Positions 40,276-48,639 of a DNA stretch of 50,289 bases are shown piece after piece (within the stretch, counting starts at the first letter, position 1; each line of letters opens with the position of its first letter). A program made the translations under genes and the position numbers. Under the pieces are notes generated by a model, which did not search any database, was not told the DNA's origin, and saw nothing but the letters and a program-made list of their open reading frames with translations. Source of the stretch: Sphingomonas hankookensis (GTDB lineage Bacteria; Pseudomonadota; Alphaproteobacteria; Sphingomonadales; Sphingomonadaceae); contig NZ_LQQO01000062.1 in assembly GCF_001619955.1 (NCBI RefSeq), positions 1 through 50,289 of the forward strand, in the 5' to 3' direction.

Positions 40276-42026
40276 GCCGACGCCTCCGCATCGCGACGAA
40301 CCTGCACCACGCGCATCATGCCGGCATGCATGTGGTAGAGCATGTGACAGTGGAACGCCCAGTCGCCTTCCTCAGCCGTAACGTCCCAACTGACCGTGCC
40401 GCCGGGCTGGACCAGCACGGTATGCTTGCGCGGGGCATGGTCGCCCTTGCCGGTGACCAGTTCGAAGAAATGGCCGTGGAGATGGATCGGATGGCCCATC
40501 ATCGTGTCGTTGATAAGCGTCACGCGCACCCGCTCGCCATGGCGCAGCGCGATCGGATCGGGGTTTTCCGACAGCTTTTCGCCGTCGAAGCCCCACATAT
40601 AGCGCTCCATATTGCCGGTCAGGTGCAGCCGGACCTCGCGGTCGGGCGCGCGGGTGTCGGGGTTGCGCTCCAGCGCGACGAGATCGCGATAGGTCAGCAC
40701 GCGGTGGTCGACGTCTTCGAGGCCCTGTCCCGGATCGCCGGTGCGGTCGACCGGCATGGGGGAGATGGTCTGCACCCCCGGTCCCTTGCGCACCTGCGGT
40801 GCACCCGAAAAATCGCGCATCTTCATGTCGGCCATGTCGTGGCCGGCAGCAGGGGTGGGGGCGGCGTGGCCCATCGCCGCATGGTCCATCGCGCCGTGAT
40901 CCATGCCCGCCATGCTCCCATGGTCCATCCCCATGTCCTGCATCGTGGCGAGCGGACGGAGACGCAGCGGCGGGACGGCGGCGGTCATGCCGATACGAGG
41001 CGCGAGGGTGGCGCGGGCCATTCCCGAGCGGTCGATGCTCTCGCCCACCAGCGTATAGGCGTTGCCGTCGCCCGGCACGACGATCGCGTCATAGGTCTCG
41101 GCCGGGCCGAACTGGAATTCGTCGATCTCGACCGGCTGCACGTTCAGCCCGTCGGCGGCGACGATCCGCATGCGCAGGCCGGGTATCCGCACGTTGAAGG
41201 TGGTCATGGCCGAGGCATTGATGAAGCGCAGCCGCACCCGCTCGCCCGGCGTGAACAGCGCGGTCCAATTGTCCTCAGGGCCATGGCCGTTGACGAGATA
41301 GGTGTAGGTCGACCCCGTCACGTCGGCGATATCGGCCGGGTCCATCCGCATCGCGCCCCACATCGCGCGCTCCTTCTCCGACTGGTCGCGGCCGGCGAGG
41401 AGACCGGCGAGCGTCTGACGCTGGCGGTTGAAATAGCCCGGCTCCTTCTTCAGCCGGTCGAACAGGACGTGCGGGTGGCGGAAGCTGTGGTCGGACAGAA
41501 CGATGACATGCTCGCGGTCGAACGCCGCCGGGTCCGCCTCGCGCGGGTCGATCACGATCGGGCCGTACAGCCCCTCCTGCTCCTGCAGTCCCGAATGGCT
41601 GTGATACCAATAGGTGCCGCTCTGGATCACCGGGAATTCATAGGTGAAGGACGAACGCGGCGCGATGCCGGGGAAGGAGATGCCGGGCACCCCGTCCATC
41701 TGGAACGGCAGCAGCAGTCCGTGCCAGTGGATCGAGCTTGGCTCGTCGAGCGTGTTGACGACGTTGATGCGCGCCTTCTGCCCCTCGCGCAGGCGGACCA
41801 GCGGGGCGGGGCTGGTGCCGTTGATGCCGATCGCATGGGCGGCGCGGCCGTCGATCCGGCGCATCGCATGGCCGATGGTCAGCGTGATGTCGTCGCCCGA
41901 CACGCTCGGCAACGGCGTGGCGGTCCCCGGCGATCCGCTCTGTGCCCATGCCGGACAGGCCATCGTCAGCGCGCCGCCGAGCGTGGCACCGCGCAGCAGC
42001 TGGCGGCGGTCGAGAAGGGGGGACAT
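40272..42026 (-). CDS. copA: Copper resistance multicopper oxidase CopA
   Basis: A 584-residue periplasmic multicopper oxidase with a Tat signal (LLDRRQLLRGATLGGALTMA). All copper motifs are present: HWHG (100-103), YHSHSG (141-146), HPIHLHGHFFEL and HCHMLYHMHAGMMRV near the C-terminus. A Met/His-rich insert (MGMDHGSMAGMDHGAMDHAA) before the third cupredoxin domain is typical of PcoA/CopA and binds extra Cu(I). It oxidises Cu(I) to the less toxic Cu(II). It is the first gene of the operon. No CueR or CopRS regulator gene lies next to it in the window. Confidence 0.96.
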   Translation of the reverse strand: MSPLLDRRQLLRGATLGGALTMACPAWAQSGSPGTATPLPSVSGDDITLTIGHAMRRIDGRAAHAIGINGTSPAPLVRLREGQKARINVVNTLDEPSSIHWHGLLLPFQMDGVPGISFPGIAPRSSFTYEFPVIQSGTYWYHSHSGLQEQEGLYGPIVIDPREADPAAFDREHVIVLSDHSFRHPHVLFDRLKKEPGYFNRQRQTLAGLLAGRDQSEKERAMWGAMRMDPADIADVTGSTYTYLVNGHGPEDNWTALFTPGERVRLRFINASAMTTFNVRIPGLRMRIVAADGLNVQPVEIDEFQFGPAETYDAIVVPGDGNAYTLVGESIDRSGMARATLAPRIGMTAAVPPLRLRPLATMQDMGMDHGSMAGMDHGAMDHAAMGHAAPTPAAGHDMADMKMRDFSGAPQVRKGPGVQTISPMPVDRTGDPGQGLEDVDHRVLTYRDLVALERNPDTRAPDREVRLHLTGNMERYMWGFDGEKLSENPDPIALRHGERVRVTLINDTMMGHPIHLHGHFFELVTGKGDHAPRKHTVLVQPGGTVSWDVTAEEGDWAFHCHMLYHMHAGMMRVVQVRRDAEASA

Positions 42027-42165
42027 GAGGGACTCCTGACGACACGGGCAGCGGCGCGGCCCGCCGGTTTTGTGGCGGTTCGGGCAGCGAACGGCAAGCG
42101 TTACCCGGTTCCGATAAGAATGATTATGTAAAGACGGGATGGGTTTGGGTGATCGTTTGCCCCTT

Positions 42166-42416
42166 CGTCACCCCGGACTTGATCCGGGGTCCCGCTTTCT
42201 CTCGACGGTCGGAGGGAAGAAGAAGCGGGACCCCGGGTCAAGCCCGGGGTGACGCTGTGGGTAAGGCTTCGTTCGTCATTTCCGTGCAGCCGGGCGTGAC
42301 AAAGGGGTCCGGATCGTCCGAGCTTGACCAGACGTCATCCCAGCGAAGGCTGGGATCTCTCGTTGGTAGCACGTCACAGGAGCCGCTGGAGGCCCCTAGC
42401 CTTCGCTGGGGCGACG
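42166..42416. repeat. Composite REP block (type A, decayed C, type D) upstream of copA
   Basis: Type A 42166-42254, a decayed type C remnant (CGTCATTTCCGTGCAGCCGG, near 42274) and type D 42333-42416. The D element and its left flank are nearly identical over ~110 bp to 39000-39107. It occupies most of the 403-bp gap 42027-42429, which has no gene; the copA promoter must lie at its copA-proximal end. Confidence 0.9.
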
Positions 42417-42429
42417 GTTTGGGGTAAGT

Positions 42430-42684
42430 TCACCCTTCCTCGAGCTCCACCACCTCGAACGCATAGTCGCGCCAGCCCCGTTGCCGGGCGGCGTCCTGCG
42501 TCGCGGCGCGCTTGCCGGTCGCTTCCTTCAGCGACGCGGCATGGCCCCAGAAGACCTCGGTCTTGCCATTTTCGAGCGTGGCGACGATCCGCCAGAAATG
42601 GGTGAAGGGCGCGTTGGTCGGGCCGATGGTCTTGACCCAGCCATCGGCCATGGTCGCTCTCAGGATGCGCTTCTTGCGGGCCAT
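42430..42684 (-). CDS. Small conserved-looking hypothetical protein
   Basis: An 84-residue soluble protein (MARKKRILRATMADGWVKTI...), mixed alpha/beta, with aromatic-rich strands (NAPFTHFWRIVATLENGKTE, VFWGHAASLKEATGKRAATQ) and an acidic end (FEVVELEEG). The ATG at 42684 was chosen; an upstream TTG at 42744 would add 20 unpromising residues. No family was recognised. It is divergent from katG. Confidence 0.6.
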   Translation of the reverse strand: MARKKRILRATMADGWVKTIGPTNAPFTHFWRIVATLENGKTEVFWGHAASLKEATGKRAATQDAARQRGWRDYAFEVVELEEG

Positions 42685-42838
42685 CGCCCGGCCATAGCGC
42701 TTCGGCGCATCGCCGTCATCGCCGCCGGACCCCACCGTCTCCAATCGAGTTTTCCGCCAAGTGTGAACGAGACAATTGCTTACCCTGATGCGGCGTTAGC
42801 GGTTAGTCTCACCGCCATTCTGATGGAGAGCCTGAGCT

Positions 42839-45073
42839 ATGGACGCAAAGACCGGAGAGATGAGCGGCTGCCCGATCCACCAACCGAACACGGTTCGATC
42901 GCTGGTGGGTCGCACCAACCGCGACTGGTGGCCTGATGCGCTGCCGCTGGAAGTGCTCAACCAGGGCGGCACCTCGCCCGACCCGATGGGGCATGAATTC
43001 GATTATGCCGAAGCCTTCAAGCAGCTCGACTATCATGCGCTGAAGGCCGATCTGAAGGCGCTGATGACCGACAGCCAGCCCTGGTGGCCGGCCGATTACG
43101 GCAATTATGGCGGTCTGTTCATCCGCATGGCGTGGCACGCCGCCGGCACCTACCGCACCGCAGACGGACGCGGTGGCGCGAACAGCGGGCAGCAGCGCTT
43201 CGCCCCGCTCAACAGCTGGCCGGACAACGGCAATCTCGACAAGGCGCGCCGCCTGTTGTGGCCGATCAAGCAGAAATACGGCAAGCATATCAGCTGGGCC
43301 GACCTGTTCATCCTGGCCGGCAATGTCGCGATCGAGAATATGGGCGGGCCGGTGTTCGGCTTCGGCGGCGGTCGTGCCGATGTGTTCGAGCCGGAAAAGG
43401 ACATTTACTGGGGGTCGGAAGAGCAGTTCGTCGGCCATCCCGACAACAAGACCCGCATCCTGCCCGAGGAAGAGCTGGAGCTGGAACAGCCGCTGGCCGC
43501 GATCCAGATGGGCCTGATCTACGTCAATCCGGAAGGTCCCGGTGGCGTGCCCGACGCGATGCAGTCGGCGCGCGACATCAAGGAAACCTTTGCCCGGATG
43601 GCGATGAACGTCGAGGAAACCGTCGCGCTGACTGCCGGCGGGCATACCTTTGGCAAGGCGCATGGTGCCGGCGATCCGACCTTGGTCGGGGAATCGCCCG
43701 AGGGTGCCGATATCTCGCTGATGGGGCTGGGCTGGACCAACAGCTTCGAAAGCGGCTTTGGCGAGCACACCACCACCAGCGGCATCGAGGGCGCGTGGGT
43801 GAACACCCCCACCGAATGGTCGGGCAATTATTTCCGCCTGCTGCTCGATTACGAGTATGAACTCGTGCGCAGCCCGGCGGGTGCCAAGCAGTGGCAGCCG
43901 ATCAATCAGAAGGAAGAGGACATGGCCCCCGCGGCGCATGATCCGAACCTGCGGGTGCCGACGATGATGACCACTGCCGACATGGCGCTGAAGGTCGATC
44001 CCGAGATGCGCGCCATTTCGGAGAAGTTCCGCCACGACCATGAAGCGTTCAAGGACGCCTTTGCCCGCGCCTGGTTCAAGCTGACCCACCGCGACATGGG
44101 GCCGAAGGTCCGCTACCTCGGGCCGGAAGTGCCGGAAGAGACGCTGATCTGGCAGGACCCGGTGCCCGCCGGCACCATGCCGTCGGACGCCGATGTCGCG
44201 GCGTTCAAGGCGAAGATCCTCGACGCCGGCTTCTCGGTCGGACAGCTGGTCAAGACCGCCTGGGCCTCGGCCTCGACCTATCGCCGGTCGGACCATCGCG
44301 GCGGCGCCAATGGCGCGCGCATCGCGCTGGAACCGCAGCGCGGGTGGAAGGTGAACGAGCCGGAGGAACTGTCGGCCGTCCTCGCCAAGATCGGCGAGCT
44401 GAAGGGCAGCCTGTCGCTGGCCGATGCGATCGTGCTGGCCGGCAATGCGGCGATCGAGAAGGCGGCGAAGGATGCCGGCTTTGCGATCGACGTGCCCTTC
44501 ACCGGCGGTCGCGGCGACGCGACGCAGGAATGGACCGATGCCGACAGCTTCGCGGTGATGGAACCGGTCGCCGATGGCTTCCGCAATTACCTCAAGACCA
44601 AGCATAGCGTGAAGACCGAGGAGCTGCTGCTCGACCGGGCGTCGCTGCTGGGCCTGTCGGTGCCGGAAATGACCGTGCTGGTCGGTGGCCTGCGCGTGCT
44701 CGGCGCCAACTACAAGGACGCACCGGAAGGCGTGTTCACCGACCGCAAGGGGCAGCTGACCAACGACTTCTTCGTCAACCTGCTGAACAACGACACCTTC
44801 TGGAAGGTGGTCGACACCAGCGCCGACGAGGAGTTCATCGGCTATGACCGCGCCGGGCAGCACGAGCGCTGGCGCGCGACGCGCACCGACCTGATCTTCG
44901 GGTCGAACAGCCAGCTGCGCGCGGTGGCCGAGGTCTATGCCGAGAACGGGCATGAGGAAAAGTTCGTGCGCGATTTCGTCACGGCATGGACCAAGGTGAT
45001 GAACGCCGACCGGTTCGACGTGGAACAGAACCACGACAGCGTGCAGCCGATCGGGGTTGCCGAACCGGCCTGA
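42839..45073 (+). CDS. katG: Catalase-peroxidase KatG
   Basis: A 744-residue bifunctional haem catalase-peroxidase. The distal site is Arg96, Trp99 and His100 in [11 protein letters not shown]. The Met-Tyr-Trp adduct residues needed for catalase activity are all present (Trp99, Tyr228 in [12 protein letters not shown], Met254 in FARMAMN), and the proximal haem ligand is His269 in [10 protein letters not shown]. The second, non-catalytic peroxidase-like half follows ([20 protein letters not shown]). There is no signal peptide. A GC-rich hairpin follows the stop. No cysteine-bearing OxyR is adjacent, and the cysteine-free OxyR-like gene lies ~30 kb away. Confidence 0.98.
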   Translation: MDAKTGEMSGCPIHQPNTVRSLVGRTNRDWWPDALPLEVLNQGGTSPDPMGHEFDYAEAFKQLDYHALKADLKALMTDSQPWWPADYGNYGGLFIRMAWHAAGTYRTADGRGGANSGQQRFAPLNSWPDNGNLDKARRLLWPIKQKYGKHISWADLFILAGNVAIENMGGPVFGFGGGRADVFEPEKDIYWGSEEQFVGHPDNKTRILPEEELELEQPLAAIQMGLIYVNPEGPGGVPDAMQSARDIKETFARMAMNVEETVALTAGGHTFGKAHGAGDPTLVGESPEGADISLMGLGWTNSFESGFGEHTTTSGIEGAWVNTPTEWSGNYFRLLLDYEYELVRSPAGAKQWQPINQKEEDMAPAAHDPNLRVPTMMTTADMALKVDPEMRAISEKFRHDHEAFKDAFARAWFKLTHRDMGPKVRYLGPEVPEETLIWQDPVPAGTMPSDADVAAFKAKILDAGFSVGQLVKTAWASASTYRRSDHRGGANGARIALEPQRGWKVNEPEELSAVLAKIGELKGSLSLADAIVLAGNAAIEKAAKDAGFAIDVPFTGGRGDATQEWTDADSFAVMEPVADGFRNYLKTKHSVKTEELLLDRASLLGLSVPEMTVLVGGLRVLGANYKDAPEGVFTDRKGQLTNDFFVNLLNNDTFWKVVDTSADEEFIGYDRAGQHERWRATRTDLIFGSNSQLRAVAEVYAENGHEEKFVRDFVTAWTKVMNADRFDVEQNHDSVQPIGVAEPA

Positions 45074-45101
45074 TTTTCGGGCGTTTCGGTTGAAGGTGAG
45101 C

Positions 45102-45123
45102 GGCGCGGGAGGGATCCCGCGCC
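45102..45123 (+). terminator. Strong hairpin after katG
   Basis: GGCGCGGGA (45102-45110) and TCCCGCGCC (45115-45123) form a perfect 9-bp stem with a four-base loop, followed by a T-containing tail (GTTTGCTGTTT). It is a likely transcript end for katG, with a weak U-tract. Confidence 0.65.
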
Positions 45124-45194
45124 GTTTGCTGTTTGGGGGGGGCTAAACGGTCGCTGTTTCCGCGAAGGCAGGACCTCGGCGATACTTCCCCTAC

Positions 45195-45282
45195 CCGTGC
45201 CCCCGCGCAGGCGGGGGTCCAGAGCCAGGAAAACTGCGGCCTGTGGGTGTGACCCTGGACCCCCGCCTGCGCGGGGGTACGG
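45195..45282. repeat. Palindromic REP doublet (type B)
   Basis: CCGTGCCCCCGCGCAGGCGG...CCGCCTGCGCGGGGGTACGG between the convergent katG and aldehyde dehydrogenase genes, 20 bases before the latter's stop. Confidence 0.88.
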
Positions 45283-45301
45283 CCAGAGAATAGGCCGCCT
45301 C

Positions 45302-46666
45302 CTACGGCCGGAAGACCGTCTTCAGGTTCATGAACTCGTGCAGGCCGAACGGGCCCAGCTCGCGGCCATGGCCGGAGCGCTTGATGCCGCCGAACGGGGC
45401 TTCGGGCGAGGAGGCGAGCATCTGGTTGATCGCGGTCATGCCCGCGGCGATGTCGCGGACGAAGCGGTCCTGTTCGGCTTCGTCCTGCGTCCACACCGCC
45501 GAGCCGAGGCCGAACGGGATCGCGTTGGCGATGCGGATCGCGTCGTCGATATCGGCCGCGCGGAAGACCATGGCGATGGGGCCGAAAATCTCCTCCGCCA
45601 TCAGCGGGCTGTCGAGCGGCACGTCGGTCAGGATGCCGGCGGTGAGATACGCGCCGGGCAGGTCGGGCTTCTCCCCGCCGAACAACAGTGTCGCGCCCTG
45701 CCGCTTGGCCTCGGCCAGCTGTTCGAGGACGGTGTCACGCTGTTCGAAGCTGCTGAGCGGCCCCATGTCGCTGGCCGGATCGGTCGGGTCGCCGGCCTTT
45801 ACCGCGCGCATCGCCGCCGCATAGCGGTCGAGGAACGCGTCGTAGATATCGGCGTGGACGATCATCCGCTTGGCGCAGATGCATGACTGGCCGCTATTCT
45901 GGATGCGACCGGTCACCGCCGCCTTGACCGCCGCGTCGAGGTCGGCCGAGGGCATGACGATGAACGGGTCCGAGCCGCCCAGTTCCAGCACGACCTTCTT
46001 GAGGTTCCGCCCGGCTTGTTCCGCGACGGCGACCCCTGCCCCCTCGCTGCCGGTCAGCGTCACCGCGACGATACGGTCGTCGGCGATCAGGTCGGCGATG
46101 GCGGAGGATTTGATGGCGAGGTTCTGGAACAGCCCCTCCGGTGCGCCGGCCTCCAGCGCCATTTCCTCCATCAGGGCCGCCACGCCCTGCACGATGCTGG
46201 CGTGCTTGAGGAGCGCGACATTGCCGGCGAGGATGGTTGGGGCGAGGAAGCGGACCGCCTGCCAATAGGGGAAGTTCCACGGCATGATCGCCAGCACCGG
46301 ACCCTGCGGGAGCCAGGTGACCTCCGCCGTGCCGCCGCCGGTCAGTTCGGTGCGCTGGGGCTCCAGCATCGCCGGGCCGTGATCGGCATAATGGCGGAAG
46401 GCGGCGGCGCATTTGTCGACCTCGGCCAGCGCCGATTTCAGCGTCTTGCCCATCTCGTCGGTCGCCATGCGGGCTAGCGACTCGCGGTTCGCGTCATAGC
46501 GATCGGCGACGGCGCGCAGCAGCGTGACGCGGTGGGCGATCGGGGTCCGGCGCCATTGGTCGAACGCCGTCGCGGCCTTGGCAAGCTTCTGCTCCAGTTC
46601 GTCGGCGGTCAGTTCGGGGTGGGTGGCGAAGCGTTCCCCGGTGGCGGGGTTGGTGCTGTGGAACAT
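45302..46666 (-). CDS. sad: Succinate semialdehyde dehydrogenase, Sad/YneI-like
   Basis: A 454-residue NAD(P)-dependent aldehyde dehydrogenase oxidising succinate semialdehyde or similar aldehydes. The sequence tracks E. coli Sad (YneI) closely: PNATGE-like start NPATGERF, EVDKCAAAFRHYADHGPAML, LAIMPWNFPYWQAVRFLAPT, ALLKHASIV, KKVVLELGGSDPFIV with catalytic Glu, NSGQSCICAKR with the nucleophile Cys, EEIFGPIA, PFGGIKRSGHGRELGPFGLH. It stands alone on this strand with no GABA transaminase next to it. GabD-type enzymes are longer, so Sad is the better match; the substrate is inferred. Confidence 0.88.
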   Translation of the reverse strand: MFHSTNPATGERFATHPELTADELEQKLAKAATAFDQWRRTPIAHRVTLLRAVADRYDANRESLARMATDEMGKTLKSALAEVDKCAAAFRHYADHGPAMLEPQRTELTGGGTAEVTWLPQGPVLAIMPWNFPYWQAVRFLAPTILAGNVALLKHASIVQGVAALMEEMALEAGAPEGLFQNLAIKSSAIADLIADDRIVAVTLTGSEGAGVAVAEQAGRNLKKVVLELGGSDPFIVMPSADLDAAVKAAVTGRIQNSGQSCICAKRMIVHADIYDAFLDRYAAAMRAVKAGDPTDPASDMGPLSSFEQRDTVLEQLAEAKRQGATLLFGGEKPDLPGAYLTAGILTDVPLDSPLMAEEIFGPIAMVFRAADIDDAIRIANAIPFGLGSAVWTQDEAEQDRFVRDIAAGMTAINQMLASSPEAPFGGIKRSGHGRELGPFGLHEFMNLKTVFRP

Positions 46667-46849
46667 GGGCCTCCGGGGGCGAAAAGGTGGCGAAGGTTAC
46701 GCGATTGGCGGTTTCAACGCCGGGCGGCGGGCGGGGTTGCGGCGGGCGCATCCCAAGAGTTGGGAAATGGCGCCTGACAATGGCGGCGAATCCCACAGCT
46801 ACAATTGTAGTCGTAGCGTAAGCTATTGATATTACTGCCTTCGTAAAAC

Positions 46850-46865
46850 TGGCACGGCGGGTGCA
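46850..46865 (+). promoter_or_regulatory. Sigma54-like -24/-12 element
   Basis: TGGCACG (46850-46856), four bases, then GTGCA (46861-46865) matches TGGCACG-N4-TTGCA except for one base and keeps the GG/GC dinucleotides exactly ten bases apart. It lies 50 bases upstream of the secreted-protein ATG. An AT-rich stretch (46796-46845) precedes it. Confidence 0.4.
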
Positions 46866-46914
46866 ATGTTGTCGGCATCACCGGAACCAACCGGAAATTC
46901 AAGGGAGCCATAGC

Positions 46915-47226
46915 ATGACCGTCATCCGCACCATCGCTTCGATCGTCCTCGGCCTGGCCGCGACCACCTCTGCCTTTGCCGCCGAGCCGGAAGCCGCCCC
47001 CGCCCCTGCCCCGTCGCCGGTCGCGGTCGCTGCCGGTGGTTCGGTCGCCACCAGCGTCACGCTGGCCGCCGGTCCCGCCGCGGTCGCGTTCAAGGCATCG
47101 CCCAACGCCCGCTACTGCTTCCGCACCGAAACCACCGGCAGCCGCATCCTGACCAAGGTGTGCAAGACCCGCGGCGAGTGGGAAGCCCGCGGCGTCGACC
47201 TGGACCGCGCGCTCGCCGGGCGCTGA
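46915..47226 (+). CDS. Small secreted protein with paired cysteines
   Basis: A 103-residue exported protein. The ATG at 46915 has AAGGGAG upstream and starts a signal peptide (MTVIRTIASIVLGLAATTSA, FAA). A Pro/Ala linker leads to a compact C-terminal unit, RYCFRTETTGSRILTKVCKT, ending RGEWEARGVDLD, whose two cysteines may pair. Similar short C-terminal units occur in other sphingomonad secreted proteins; the function is unknown. Confidence 0.8.
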   Translation: MTVIRTIASIVLGLAATTSAFAAEPEAAPAPAPSPVAVAAGGSVATSVTLAAGPAAVAFKASPNARYCFRTETTGSRILTKVCKTRGEWEARGVDLDRALAGR

Positions 47227-47250
47227 TCCTTCCCCGCCCCCACGCCTGCG

Positions 47251-47281
47251 CCGCCCCTGCTTCGTCATGAAGCGGGGGCGG
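47251..47281. terminator. Bidirectional hairpin between convergent genes
   Basis: CCGCCCCTGCTTC (47251-47263) pairs with GAAGCGGGGGCGG (47269-47281) around a five-base loop, with one T-G wobble. It lies between the convergent secreted-protein and DUF427 genes. There is no U-tract, so termination by hairpin plus Rho or mRNA stabilisation is possible. Confidence 0.5.
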
Positions 47282-47288
47282 TGTCACG

Positions 47289-47783
47289 TCACCAGCCCAT
47301 CGTGCCCGGTGGCCCCTTGAACGGGCCGGCAAGGTCGGGGGTGATCCATCCGCCATAGAAGCCGCCCGGCTGCGGGGTGACGGTTACGCCGTCGACGGTG
47401 CAGCGGTCGAACGGGCCGGCATAGAAGGCGATGTGGCCGGCGAGGATGCGGAAGGCGGGCGTCGGGTCGGCATAGCTCCACCCAACCCGCGGCAGCACGG
47501 TATCGCCGACGACCACGTCCCAATAGCGCGCCTGCCCCTTCCATTCGCACAGCGACCGGCCGGGCGCGGGGCGCAGCAGCTCCATCGCAATATCGTCCTG
47601 GGGCAGGTAATAGCCGGGCGGGTGGCTGGTCTCCAGCGTGCGCACGGCGCGGGTCGTGTCGGCGATCACCCTGCCCAGATGTTCGATGCGGATGCGGCGG
47701 TCGCACGGCTCGGCGATGGCCGGGCGGGGAAAGTCCCACACGCTGACCTGCCCCGGCGCTACGGACTCGCGGCGCGGCGTCAC
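47289..47783 (-). CDS. DUF427 domain protein
   Basis: A 164-residue cytoplasmic protein. The GTG start at 47783 overlaps the stop of the DCC-family gene (GTGA), although the frame is open further upstream inside that gene. The DUF427 pattern is clear: RIRIEHLGRVIADTTRAVRT, TSHPPGYYLPQDDIAMELLR, CEWKGQARYWDVVVGD, VGWSYADPTPAFRILAGHIA, FYAGPFDRCTVDGVTVTPQP and GGFYGGWITPDLAGPFKG. The biochemical role of the family is not settled. Coupling to a thiol-oxidoreductase-like partner suggests a shared, perhaps redox, pathway. Confidence 0.88.
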   Translation of the reverse strand: MTPRRESVAPGQVSVWDFPRPAIAEPCDRRIRIEHLGRVIADTTRAVRTLETSHPPGYYLPQDDIAMELLRPAPGRSLCEWKGQARYWDVVVGDTVLPRVGWSYADPTPAFRILAGHIAFYAGPFDRCTVDGVTVTPQPGGFYGGWITPDLAGPFKGPPGTMGW

Positions 47784-48145
47784 CGCACCCACCGTCGCAG
47801 CGCGGGGCGGACGCGCAGGAAGCGGAGGTAGAGGCGTTCGAGCATGCGCAGCACGATGCGGTTGCGCGCGGCGAGGCCGAACGGGCGCAACAGCGGGATC
47901 GCGCGCCACATCGCGGCGAAGGCGGCGGCGCCCGACACCATCCGCCCGTTTTCGCGCGCGTGAAAGCGTTGCAGCAACAGGCCGCGATCGATCGGGGTGA
48001 AGGTGTCGGGGGTGCCGGCATCGATGAAGTCGATCCGCCGCCCCCGGTCGAGCCGCTGCATCAGCGCGATTTCCCGCCGGCACAGCGGACAGCCGCCGTC
48101 ATACCACACGGTCAGCCGCGCCGGCGCGGACGGCCGGTCAGCCAT
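47780..48145 (-). CDS. DCC1-like thiol-disulfide oxidoreductase family (DUF393)
   Basis: A 121-residue protein with the family's N-terminal motif VWYDGGCPLCRREIALMQR (CxxC at residues ~19-22) and a helical remainder (FAAMWRAIPLLRPFGLAARN). DCC-family proteins are thioredoxin-related and often encoded near light- or stress-linked genes. The start overlaps the end of the tiny membrane-protein gene by eight bases, and its own stop overlaps the DUF427 start, giving a compact three-gene unit. Confidence 0.88.
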   Translation of the reverse strand: MADRPSAPARLTVWYDGGCPLCRREIALMQRLDRGRRIDFIDAGTPDTFTPIDRGLLLQRFHARENGRMVSGAAAFAAMWRAIPLLRPFGLAARNRIVLRMLERLYLRFLRVRPALRRWVR

Positions 48146-48236
48146 GGGTCATCTGATAGAACAACACCAGCGCGAGGATCGCCATCATCAGCACGACGCC
48201 CAGATAGGTCATCAATATCTTGGCGGGGCGAGGCAT
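48138..48236 (-). CDS. Tiny single-helix membrane protein
   Basis: A 32-residue protein, MPRPAKILMTYLGVVLMMAI then LALVLFYQMTHG, a basic N-terminus and one membrane helix. The ATG at 48236 has AAGG nine bases upstream. It overlaps the DCC-family start by eight bases, which supports a real translated unit. No family was recognised. Confidence 0.5.
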   Translation of the reverse strand: MPRPAKILMTYLGVVLMMAILALVLFYQMTHG

Positions 48237-48409
48237 GGGACGCAACCTTTCCGGGCGGCAGCGCCACCCTTTCATGTGTCGGGGCCAAGATGGGGAGCGG
48301 CGCGCGCGTGACAGCTGTACCAAGGGGCAAGGCCGGTACGATGGCGGCGGAAGTTGACACTTGCGGGTCGGCGGCGGGCGGACCGACCGGGAAAGGCGCC
48401 GGCTGCGGT

Positions 48410-48566
48410 TGTGCGCCCGCGCAGGAGGGGGGCGGCGTTCAGCAGAGCAACGGTTGCGCCCGTGACCCTGGACCCCCGCCTGCGCGGGGGTACGGGTTGC
48501 GGTCGGGGACGCGGGGGGGGCAACTTCGGCGAAGAAGCGGGACCCCGGATCCAGTCCGGGGTGACG
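48410..48566. repeat. Decayed type B REP doublet plus type A half-element
   Basis: 48410-48495 has an eroded left half and an intact right half (CTGGACCCCCGCCTGCGCGG, TACGG). 48531-48566 is a lone type A half (GAAGAAGCGGGACCCCGG...GGGGTGACG) like that at 30525-30560. The 403-bp gap 48237-48639 otherwise shows no gene. Confidence 0.8.
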
Positions 48567-48639
48567 TGGGGGTTGGGCGAGGTCCCCCCTGCCCCCCGTT
48601 TGCTTCGAGCCTGCCGAGAACCGAACGGGGCGGCGGGCG

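Noticed and set aside
42060..42120. EcfG promoter for copA on the minus strand (GGAAC...CGTT)
   Set aside because: The spacing is only 14 bases instead of 16-17.
42745..42838. OxyR site in the katG promoter
   Set aside because: No ATAG-N7-CTAT or close variant found between the hypothetical gene and katG.
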